This document shows, piece by piece, positions 55,443 through 64,000 of a stretch of DNA of 64,000 bases. The DNA comes from Gremmenia infestans (Eukaryota > Ascomycota > Leotiomycetes > Helotiales > Hamatocanthoscyphaceae): positions 62,001 through 126,000 of the forward strand of contig JAFEVB010000008.1 in NCBI GenBank assembly GCA_032629725.1. The letters are read 5' to 3'. Each line of letters opens with the position of its first letter. Position 1 is the stretch's first letter. The notes below the pieces were generated by a model, which was given only the letters and a program-made list of their open reading frames with translations, was not told where the DNA came from and ran no database searches. The position numbers were made by a program, and so were the translations under genes.

Positions 55443-55751
55443 TTGCAACAAAGCACTCTCGATGCAGCTGAACAAGACGCCAGAAACGCCCCAACACTGG
55501 CTGCCAGAAGATTATACTTTTTCGGGGAGACGATTAACAGTCATGACAACGTTGAGACTCCCAGAGCGAATCTTAGCGAGACGACGAAGAAAGCTCGATG
55601 TTGCTTCAATTACCGGGAGTTCTACCAGAAATGTGATAAGGACGAGACGGGCTGTCACTGCAGCGCATGCAGAGAACTAAAGATAGAGTGTCGCTCCTAT
55701 GATGAAGCTGTGGGTTCCACGGCAAGAACGACATGCAGCAGACTGCAGTGA
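55443..55751 (+). pseudogene. relic Zn2Cys6 transcription-factor DNA-binding domain
   Basis: The plus-strand frame reads KKARCCFNYREFYQKCDKDE TGCHCSACRELKIECRSY. Laid over the fungal binuclear cluster (C-x2-C-x6-C...C-x2-C-x6-C), five cluster cysteines fit and the second is Tyr. The codon TAC is one G-to-A change from TGC. The frame stops at 55749-55751, soon after the domain, with no fungal_trans region downstream before the NmrA-like gene. A short unannotated gene is possible, but the missing Cys and lost body argue for a relic. Confidence 0.55.
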
Positions 55752-56277
55752 AGACAGACCACTTAGCTTTGTCCCTCCGAGGGATGCTGAATCGAGTCAA
55801 GAGTCGGTCTTGGGAATGAATGCAGTTACGCAGTTACAAAAAATGACATTACGGGTATCATGAAAACGTTCTGAGCTGTGGCAACTTCTTTATATTGGGA
55901 AGTATTTGAGGTGCCGTGAATAGAGTGGTTCAGAGAGATTCCGAGCCTCACCCACTTATTTTCACGCTAAATTGCTAGCGCCAACTCCTTCCTCAGGCAG
56001 GTTTCGTCGGTTCCGTGCGGAACCGATGTCTCAAACACCACAACTCTCCTGGCTGAGAGAAAGGAAGGAAGTGGTCGAGTCAAACGCCTAGATCAGAATT
56101 CAAGTTCCGGCTCGTGGGTGTCTTCCGGAGGTGATATGGTTCTGAGCTTCATACATTGAACCACGCCTGGTAGAAGAGAGATTTCCATTTCTTGTTGGCT
56201 CCCCTGAGTTCGGATCCGTGATTTCCCCTACTACTCAAAGTTTTGTAAGTATGCAGACCTGCGTCTACCCAAAAGGA

Positions 56278-56284
56278 TATATAA
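56278..56284 (+). promoter_or_regulatory. TATA box of the NmrA-like gene
   Basis: TATATAA lies 53 bases upstream of the ATG at 56337, with the C/T-rich leader TCCTGTCTCTGTC between them. Confidence 0.55.
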
Positions 56285-56336
56285 GGCTACCAACGTATCC
56301 TGTCTCTGTCTATTTCCCTCTTCAATTCAGTACAAA

Positions 56337-57245
56337 ATGTCTCCAATTAAAGTAGCACTTGCTGGTGCCACTGGTAACCTAGGCGTGTCTGTCCTCGAGG
56401 CTCTTCTCGGCGCAAACTTGAATGTAACTGTTCTCTCGCGCGTACACGGGAACTCGTCCAAGTTGGCGCCCCATCCGAGCCTCACAATTACGGAAGTCGA
56501 CTTCAATTCCACTCCGTCCTTGGTTGCGGCACTACAAGGGGCCCAGGTGGTCATCTCTTGCCTCGCCACCTTAACAATAGGAAGTCAGAACCCTTTGATT
56601 GACGCCTCAGTTGCATCGGGAGTTACACGCTTCATCCCCGCTGAATTTGGCATGGACTCTCGAAACCCTCTCTGCGTCGTACTACCTGTCTGTGAACCGA
56701 AAGTCAACACGCAGAAATATCTGCAAGAGAAAGCCAACTCCAATCCGGATTTCTCCTACACCGGTATCGCCAACGGGTTGTTTCTAGATTGGGGTCTTAA
56801 AGTCGGCTTTATCTTGAACCCGGCCTCACACTCTGCAACACTCTACAATGGAGGCGATGTCCCGTTTAGCACCACGACGCTGGGTGATATCGCGAAAGCG
56901 ATCTTGGGCGTCATCGACAACATGGAACAGACCGCCAACCGCATTCTTTATATCCACTCGGCTGTGACGACGCAGAACACTTTGATTCAATACGCCAAAG
57001 ATAAAGATGGTAAAGATTGGAATACGTCTGTCAAGGACACTGAGGAGGTTAGGCAAGAAGCTGTAGCAGAGCTGGCCAAAGGCACAGAGGGAAACATTCA
57101 AGCTGCCATGGATGGGTTTTGTATATGTGCCTCCTGGAATACGGAGTACGGTTGTGATTTTTCAAGTCACCTGGACAATGATTTGCTGGGTGTGAAAATG
57201 ATGGAGGAAGATGAGCTGAGGGCGTTGGTGGGGAGCTTTCTGTGA
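56337..57245 (+). CDS. NmrA-like/isoflavone-reductase-like NAD(P)-binding protein
   Basis: Atypical SDR of the NmrA/isoflavone reductase group, either a reductase of small aromatic or secondary metabolites or a redox-sensing regulator. Single exon, 302 aa. The N-terminal cofactor motif is VALAGATGNLGVSVLEALL (~6-24), then NVTVLSR. Core motifs: QGAQVVISCLATL, LIDASVASGVTRFIPAEFGM, FSYTGIANGLFLDWGLK and FSTTTLGDIAKAILGVIDN. The KxxxxK of active isoflavone reductases is not evident; PKVNTQKYL stands near that position. A TATA box lies 53 bp upstream. Its neighbours are a broken Zn2Cys6 domain upstream and an intact AlcR-type regulator downstream, suggesting a small controlled metabolic unit. Confidence 0.9.
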   Translation: MSPIKVALAGATGNLGVSVLEALLGANLNVTVLSRVHGNSSKLAPHPSLTITEVDFNSTPSLVAALQGAQVVISCLATLTIGSQNPLIDASVASGVTRFIPAEFGMDSRNPLCVVLPVCEPKVNTQKYLQEKANSNPDFSYTGIANGLFLDWGLKVGFILNPASHSATLYNGGDVPFSTTTLGDIAKAILGVIDNMEQTANRILYIHSAVTTQNTLIQYAKDKDGKDWNTSVKDTEEVRQEAVAELAKGTEGNIQAAMDGFCICASWNTEYGCDFSSHLDNDLLGVKMMEEDELRALVGSFL

Positions 57246-57875
57246 TTCAAGAGGAAGGACGCCACGCATGGTCTTTAGTAGAACACGTTTTAACATTTCC
57301 CATCCTCACATGGGATGCGGGCTGTGTGTGCGAGGGGTTATTCATTACCAGAGAAAGTATCGTCGGATTTACCATAGATCTAGTACTTAAATACGCTGCA
57401 ATAATGTAAAAGCCGAACCCCAAAAACCTCTCTCAACATAGTCTTCCTCCAGTACGAAGTTCATTTCAGAAGTTCAATTCAGTACAGTAGCCCAAAGCCA
57501 CCCCGCACTATCGAGCCGCTCAATTATTAATCAAGCACTCCCTAGCTAGCCTAGATTTCAGGACAAAGACTTATCTCGTCTACAAAATATAGATGCTAAT
57601 TCTCCCATTCTTCCACACCATACTTACTTACTCACAATCGAATAGTTATAAACACCTGACTAGCAAAAACACTACACACGACCTTCTACTTCCGCTATTC
57701 TACATTCCCCTACACCACGGTACTCCAAAGCTACATACATATACTGTTCCGATCAATATCTTGCTTCTATATATGCTACAGTACCTATATATCGCCTTCA
57801 GACAGACGCAGCCTCCAGTGCTCCACCTTCACTTGACTCTTGACTCCACTTGACGCCCCAGAATATCATTGATCA
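57246..57875. other. intergenic region
   Basis: About 630 bases between the NmrA-like gene and the AlcR-type regulator (both plus). Only short frames; the C-rich right part is likely the leader of the regulator gene. Confidence 0.5.
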
Positions 57876-60050
57876 ATGCGACGCAGGACCCAATACTCGA
57901 GCTGCGATGCATGCCGGCAGTCACGCGTAGCCTGCGACGCGTTGAAAAACGGACATCAACCTAGTGGTGGTGGTAGTGGTGGTGGTTCATGCTCGAAATG
58001 TGTTGCGAGAAATGTGGATTGTACGTTTAGGGTGAGTGGGGGGAACTAATTACAATTAATCTACCTTGTGAATTTTTATTTGTTTTGCACAGAATCGTTC
58101 GCTGCTGACGAGAGGTGTTTTTATAATTAAGTGGATTAAAAAATCACCTTGTATGAGAGGGAGAGGGAGAGGGAGTGAGGGAGGGGTACGGAAAGATTTG
58201 GGTTCTGGTTTAGTACCGACGGCGGAAGTGGGAGTAGAGCGTGCTGTTTCGGTGGTGGGAGGTGAGCCTTCCATTGGAGGAGCGGAGACGGACAATACAT
58301 ATTGTATAGAGCATCCTCGGTTGGTGCCCCATCTCTGAGACGAGGTCACGAGGACGAGGAAGAGGAAGAGTCTGACCTGATACAGTGCGCTATCGCCCGA
58401 GATCTTTGCACTCGAGCCAGATCCAAAATCGACAGACACTCCCAGCTCAAATGCCGAGTCCGTGGATACCCTCCTGACTCAATGGAGTGAGCGAATTTTC
58501 CATCATGGTTTCGGGGCTATTTTTGGTCACTGGGTTGGTAGGAATGGTTGTCCCTTCGTGTAAGTGTGGCTGTTTCTACCTCAAGAAGACGTGAATACAA
58601 GTCTGACAGGTTTAGAAATGACCCCACCAGCGACATTTTCATTGCTCCGTTGGATCTTTTCGGCGAGCTTGACGCGTGCATGGATAAGCAACTAGATGGT
58701 AACTTGGGCTGTGCGTTGGTCGCATTGGAGAAGAGAGCGGGGATGAGGTATCAGATCGAACAGTCTTTACGCCGTGCGGTGCAATCGTTCGCGGCGCAAT
58801 GGCTTCCAGCTATGATTCAAAGACCTGTGGGTGGGCCGAATCAATACGAAGAAGTGGTAAGGGAGCGTTGGCGCATCGCTAGGAGAGACATGCTCAAGGT
58901 CATTAATCGCACATCTTACCAGTCTGTGTTGGCGTTATACCTTTTCGGCCAGACTCCTGTTCCTTTGGGAATATCCGAGGAAGAAGAGATGGATGGCATT
59001 AGCGGGGTGGTATGTACTCAGACTGCTCTGCTGCAACTTCAACAGCTGCGTGAGAGGCTACGAGGTTGTCAATTCAGTGGTTCGGGGGTATCAGGTTGGT
59101 CAGACGCAGTGACGGGCTCTGTTGAAAGTCCCAATCTCACACAGGTATTTCTAGACCTTGAGAGTAGAGCTTATTGGGCGGCAGTGATGTGGGATACGAC
59201 GAGCTCTGTGACGTTAAATATCAGATCATCTCTCACATCCGGATTGAAGGGAGCATGTCTAGAGCCGGCATGGCGTCTAGCGAGAGGTTTCCTGGTGGCT
59301 TCATTCCATGCTAAATCAGAAGATTGGCGTAAGAAGGGTTTCGAGGTATCCGATGAAATAGCTCCTCAGATCATCTCTGCAGCCGCTGTCGGTAGGTTTT
59401 ACACATGGAGAACCATCGCAAGCATGAAGGAGGCACTCAGGGAAGGGGTCGAGGAAAGTGATGTTCTTTCTGCTTGGGATGCCTTCCTTGATGCCCTTAA
59501 CGTATTCAAGACCACGATATATCCTCTCCTGAGTACCTGCGAGAGACGGCTCCATTTCCTAGGACCGGTGGAGAGGCTGAATTGGTATGAAGTTGTCTTG
59601 CACTACCATCTGGGGATTCTGATTCTAGCCGATGCACTCGAGGCCGCCAACCGCCCAGATCTGCTCTCACAACTGACGGAGACGAGACTAGACGCCGAGC
59701 AAGAATCGTTCAATGTTCTCAGATTTGGTTTGGAGAGCAGATACAAAATCTATGCCCCGCTTAAAGAATCGTCTATTGCTTCAGATGTCAATTCGAATGC
59801 TTACTCGACTGGACAGCCAGTCACCACATCGTTCGTCGCCATTGACCCATATCCGCAACATGTAGTTGCCTCGGTGCGGCTGATGGAAAAAGCGATCAGC
59901 CGCAAATATCGACAAGGCAGTATCAAACTCGAGGCTTACTCCCACCTCTCGTCCACCTTGCTTGAAGCTCTCGAGCAGCTCCCCCAAAGCTCCAAGATGG
60001 CCCAGTGCGCCCGGGAGAAGTTGCAAGCGTCCCTTCAGCTCAATGTGTGA
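57876..60050 (+). CDS. AlcR-type Zn2Cys6 transcription factor
   Basis: Nuclear regulator with a binuclear zinc cluster of the AlcR kind, in which the third and fourth Cys are far apart. Model: 57876-58031, 58132-58319, 58386-58559, 58610-60050 (introns 100, 66 and 50 nt); 652 aa. The cluster is SSCDACRQSRVACDALKNG, a Gly/Ser-rich loop (18 residues between Cys3 and Cys4), then SCSKCVARNVDCTFRW. Downstream: TLLTQWSERIFHHGFGAIFG HWVGRNGCPF, then a long helical region (PTSDIFIAPLDLFGELDACM, LILADALEAANRPDLLSQL) typical of this family. Intron 1 could instead end at the CAG at 58092. Intron 2 needs a weak GTTGGT donor, so 58132-58386 is the least certain part. Target genes are unknown; the adjacent NmrA-like gene is a candidate. 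Confidence 0.83.
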
Positions 60051-60338
60051 TGGGTGATTTGAAGACGATGAGCTGTCCTTTCCAGGAGATAGAGATTAGA
60101 AAGTTAAGGTACTTTTGAACAGAAAACACGTGATAGTCACATGCTCAAAGAGTCACATGCTAATCCGCTTTTCCGATCGTTGACCCTAGTCCGGCGGCCG
60201 TCCATCGACAGAAAGAAGTTGTTGCTAAAGGTCTCTCTATATTTAGAAAAGGGGCAATAATTGCCTATTCATGCTGCATTTGATCTATTCACACCTAGCC
60301 TCAACCTTGTACAATAGTCCAGAGTAGTAAAGTTAGTA

Positions 60339-60360
60339 ATATATATATATATATATATAT
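60339..60360 (+). repeat. (AT)11 microsatellite
   Basis: Uninterrupted AT dinucleotide run in the intergenic region. Confidence 0.9.
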
Positions 60361-60731
60361 CAATATATACGTAACCGAAATTATTCAAGCTACCTAGGCC
60401 GGGTCGTAGTCCCAGTACCAATATTATGGGTCGGGAGGATCCTTAAAATGCTGACCGTAATGTACTCTACGTATACCTCCGTCTCGGTAAAACTAGAACA
60501 CAAGCCACACTCCGCCACACAAGAACAGGACCCCTGAAGGTCAGTTCCATGACGGAGCCTCGCACATTACAGTACAGCACCGTACAGTACTATGCTTATC
60601 TAAGATAAGATACCCATGCTTCAGCTGATTTCTAACATGGCAATGGCTTTAAACAGCACCCTTCGTTCTACCTACCATGGATGTTGATAATCCCATGTGT
60701 TTTTTGTCTATGCTTTGATCGAATCATCCAT

Positions 60732-60758
60732 TCCCCTCCCCCTCCCCCTCCCCCTCGC
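60732..60758 (+). repeat. CCCCTC hexanucleotide / pyrimidine tract
   Basis: About four CCCCTC units about 100 bp upstream of the histidine-kinase ATG. Such C/T tracts often mark fungal core promoters and 5' leaders. Confidence 0.75.
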
Positions 60759-60859
60759 CCTTAGTCCCTCTACCCCTCTACACAGCAGTCTAAACGTGCC
60801 ACCGGTAGAACATCCGTCGTATACAACCAACCTCTCACTCAATCCAAGTACCGTACAGC

Positions 60860-63800
60860 ATGGCGTCTCGCTCGTCTGAGCCGAAGCGCCTACGGGAGGC
60901 GCGCAGATTCTATAGGCGACCTCCCCGCGACTTGGCTAACACCAGAGACACCCTTGGAATACCCGTGTCGGGCGTATCCACTTCTGCTGTCTCAAGTCCA
61001 AATAAGACATTGACCGCACTGATGCAACTTATTGCTTGTAGGCTTGGAATGCAAAGAGCCATGGTATCCGTCTTGGACGAGAATGAGCAGGTCATCTTCC
61101 TTCCCCCGCTCTTATCTGCAAATTTGACAGGATATAGTATTTCCTTGCCGAGTCGACGAGGACACTGGACTTGAGTGATCCCTCTAAACATGACGCAGGT
61201 GATGACCTCTGGGCAGGTTGTGGTGGGTAAGTATTCAATTCCTAAGAGCCCATCCGAATGCGTCTCACATACTTTACATAGAACAAGCCGTGGTGAAGCC
61301 CTCTGTGCAGTAGGTTACCATCACCTTCATATATGCTGGCATTGACATTATTCGTAGAATACAATTGAGTTGCCTCCAGAATCGGATAGCTACGCATGTT
61401 TCAGCGTCTTAGACCTGTCGAAGGATGTTAGATTTTGCAACCTACCCTACGTTGCCTCGAGCCCTAACTTCAGGTATTATGCTGGAACGCCCCTACTCAC
61501 ACGAGAGAATGTCCCAATAGGTAGCGTTTTTGTTATGGACGACAGGCCACGAGGACCACCAACCAAGTTCGAAATCGACTTCCTAGGAATTATGGCCCGT
61601 AATGTTATGGAGTACTTGGAAATGAGGAGGGAAAGTGAGATGCGGAAGAAGTTGGAGGTCATGAGCCAAGGAATGGCAGCGTTTCTAGAGGCCAAATCTA
61701 GCATTTCGCCATTATGGAGAGCTGATACCTTTGCTGAAAAGGAACGCGATCAGCTGAAAGTCAACAAAAAAACTCAATCAGTGCCACCTGTGGAAGCAAC
61801 CCTGCCCATTACGGACGATTCTGCTGCGAACCCCCGCCCTCCAAATACTCAGAATGGCAGAAGAAATTCGCATGACACCAACGTCGAACTTGAAAACCCG
61901 CCTGGAAATGATGTGTCATCTCATCAGAATACAACCTTTCCCAAGATACCCCAGGAAATTCCCACGAAAGATCAAATTCTCTCGCGTGCCGCAAATCTGC
62001 TGAGAGAATCACTCGATGTCAACTACACAGTGTTTTTGGATGTCAGTGTTGAGCCATCCACTACAAGCGAGGAAGTATTCGATGATGAGAGTACAGATGG
62101 CAATGTTTCGGGACTACAGGAAGAGCAGGAATTGGCACCTCCCCCAACTAACATGAAAGAGGAAATGACAGGATCTCCAATGAAAGAACCTTTTATTACA
62201 GGAACCCGTTTCCCGCAAATTCGCAAACATGCGCAGATCCCAGCGAAAGTACTAAGCTTATCAACAGAAGATTATTCATCTTTAAACGATAATGTATCGA
62301 AGGAAACAAATGCGTTCCGACCACCGTACTACAAATACCTCCGAAAACTCTTCAAGAAGTACCCCAAGGGAAAGCTATGGTCCTTCAGCGATACGGGTGT
62401 AGAGTCTTTGGTCGAAGACCACCCACCACTGAATCCGGCATCAACCTCAACCTCAACCTCTACCCAAGGCCTTTCTAAGACCTTACTCGAGGCAAAGTAC
62501 CTCTTGAACTGTTTTCCTGGCGTCAAACAATTACTCTTTGCTCCGCTCATAGATGTCGAGAGCGCTGTCCCACTTGCAGCATGCTTTGCTACCTCGCTCA
62601 ACCCTATATCGGACTTAAGTGCCGAGGTTGAGGGCGCTTTCCTCCGCGGGTTTTTGAACAGTGTTTCTATGGCTTGTAGCAGGGCAAGCATGGCGGCAGC
62701 AGATTCTCAAAAGGGGAAGTTTATCTCGAGCATATCTCATGTAAGTAAATCCATTCCCCGAATATTTACCGAACTACGATCGAAAATCATCTCACTTGCA
62801 ATCGGCCTCCGACTGGCATGCTTAATTTCTCTTGATAATATATACTGATAGTTTCTTTGCTTCTAGGAACTCAGATCACCTTTGCATGGGATACTGGCTT
62901 CACTTGGTAAGTTATCCTTTTGTCAACGAACTTTGGTTCATTGGATTGCTAACTCTATCACACATAGAGCTGATGACTGGAACTACACTTGACACACACC
63001 AGAAAGAATTATGTACTACTATCTCTACGTGTGGTCAAACGCTCCTCGAAATTATAACTGGTATACTGGAATTCACAAAGGTATGTAGTACAGAAGTCTT
63101 CTACTCTGAATTCATTGTACTTCTCGACAGCGGCTTCTCTTGAGATCCGTTTGAGACATTGTTTGAATAGCCTAGTTTTTCAATACTAACTAGACAGATA
63201 AATACGATTCGCAGCGACGCTCGGAGTCTTGCTAAGAAGCTTTCCCCCAAAACATCGACACAAAGTCTCACCCGCCGAAATATACACTCCCCTGGGATGA
63301 TTGTAGAAGGGTCAGCTTCATCATCTGCAAACCTAAGCACTGTTTGCGAAGACGCCGTCACTATAGTTGCAGCCGCATACATGTACAGCGTCTCAACCGA
63401 AGCCCAACCATCCAAGCATGTCTTCCCGCGTCCAAAATCAGCCATCCAGCCGGACAGAGACAAACCCCCGAAACCACCATCTGTTACCATTGTCCTGAAT
63501 ATCACACCTGGTGATTGGAACTATACAATGCTTACAGGCTCTTTCCAGCGGCTGATTATGAACTTGGTAGCTAATAGTCTCAAATATACGCGATCGGGTT
63601 TTATCAAAGTTGATCTCAGCGCCCGTAAGGCGGCGCACCACGAGAAAAAAGGGCAGCCGAAAGATGCTTATGATTCGATTATTGAACTTCATGTCATTGA
63701 CAGTGGAAGAGGCATAAGCGAAGACTACCTAAAGACAAAACTCTTCTCGGCATTTGCACAAGAATCGAGTTTAGCTCCGGGAACCGGTAAGATTAATCCA

Positions 63801-64000
63801 TAACTCGGGAATGCCCACGTCACTGAAAGTCTTAGGTCTTGGTTTGTTCAATGTCAAAGGTCTAGTGGAGCTACAGAACGGAACTATCGGCATTGAAAGC
63901 GAAGTCGGAAAAGGCACACACGTCACCGTCAGACTACCATTGCGAAGACCAGTCACTGATGTTACATCTCAAGGCTTGATGCCGATACTGGCAAGTACTG
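60860..64000 (+). CDS. GAF-domain histidine kinase (3' end outside window)
   Basis: Two-component sensor kinase, probably hybrid with a receiver domain beyond the edge. Exons: 60860-61090, 61138-61226, 61282-61309, 61358-62740, 62867-62906, 62968-63080, 63198-63786, 63836 to the edge. Introns are 47-61 nt except two of 126 and 117 nt. The GAF domain (~45-190) was reassembled across four short exons: QRAMVSVLDENEQYFLAEST, KHDAGDDLWAGCGGTSRGEA, then YYAGTPLLTRENVPIGSVFV. A Ser/Pro-rich linker (~200-540) follows. The H box ISSISHELRSPLHGILAS has its phospho-accepting His577 at the end of an exon. Further boxes: NLVANSLKYT (N, ~751), DSGRGIS (G1, ~796), FSAFAQ (F) and GTGLGLFNVKGLV (G2, ~822). 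The signal sensed is unknown. Confidence 0.92.

Larger units (their letters stand above)
55232..56336. other. intergenic region with a regulator relic
   Basis: About 1.1 kb. It contains the damaged Zn2Cys6 sequence at 55443-55751, described separately. A 43-codon frame starting at 55341 (MPISDSFDSELDGLADRKSQ) may be part of the same lost gene. The right end holds the promoter of the NmrA-like gene. Confidence 0.5.
60051..60859. other. intergenic region
   Basis: About 810 bases with an (AT)n run and a CCCCTC-rich tract just upstream of the kinase gene. No gene is seen. Confidence 0.55.

Overview
This window is nuclear DNA of a filamentous ascomycete (Pezizomycotina). The signs are short introns, mostly 46-60 nt with GT..AG ends and CTRAY-type branch sites, genes packed about every 3 kb on both strands, and fungus-specific families (HeLo-domain protein, Mo25/hymA, DHA2 MFS pump, PDR-type ABC pump, AlcR-type Zn2Cys6 regulator, GAF histidine kinase). 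Leotiomycetes is my best guess for the class, from protein flavour only. All exon models were read by eye. In each, exon lengths sum to a whole number of codons and the junctions restore family motifs.

Layout: 1-2108 (+) is the 3' part of a Ser-rich protein cut by the left edge. About 2.1-8.5 kb is an AT-rich decayed stretch holding an intact tRNA adenosine deaminase gene (tad1, minus), a short diverged copy of its 5' end, and two broken genes. From 8.6 kb come a DHA2 MFS transporter (+), a C2H2/AT-hook protein (+), a HeLo-domain pseudokinase (+), an SDR (-) and an 878-residue coiled-coil protein (-). At 23.9-31.4 kb lie PRMT3 (-), Mo25/hymA (+), the SWI/SNF subunit SNF12 (+) and an SDR (+). 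At 32.1-38.3 kb lie a PDK1/Pkh kinase (-) and a disordered protein with a CDC26-like N-terminus (+). At 39-45.5 kb lie a sterol glucosyltransferase-like protein with a VPS13-like tail and an OPT transporter (both +). At 47.1-55.2 kb lie a nine-exon PDR ABC transporter and a caspase-like protein (both +). At 55.4-60 kb lie a relic Zn2Cys6 domain, an NmrA-like reductase and an AlcR-type Zn2Cys6 regulator (all +). A GAF/histidine kinase runs off the right edge.

Most genes are independent housekeeping, signalling or transport units. The only group that looks functionally linked is 55.4-60 kb (broken regulator, NmrA-like reductase, intact AlcR-type regulator). Two proteins of families tied to fungal cell death or allorecognition (HeLo pseudokinase, caspase-like) are present but 36 kb apart, so I do not claim they form one system. 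I found no convincing undescribed multi-gene system. The strongest unusual signals are a hairpin-bearing 178-nt intron in the caspase-like gene, the CDC26-like motif on a 613-residue protein, the UGT-VPS13-like fusion, the HeLo pseudokinase and the decayed 2-8 kb island.
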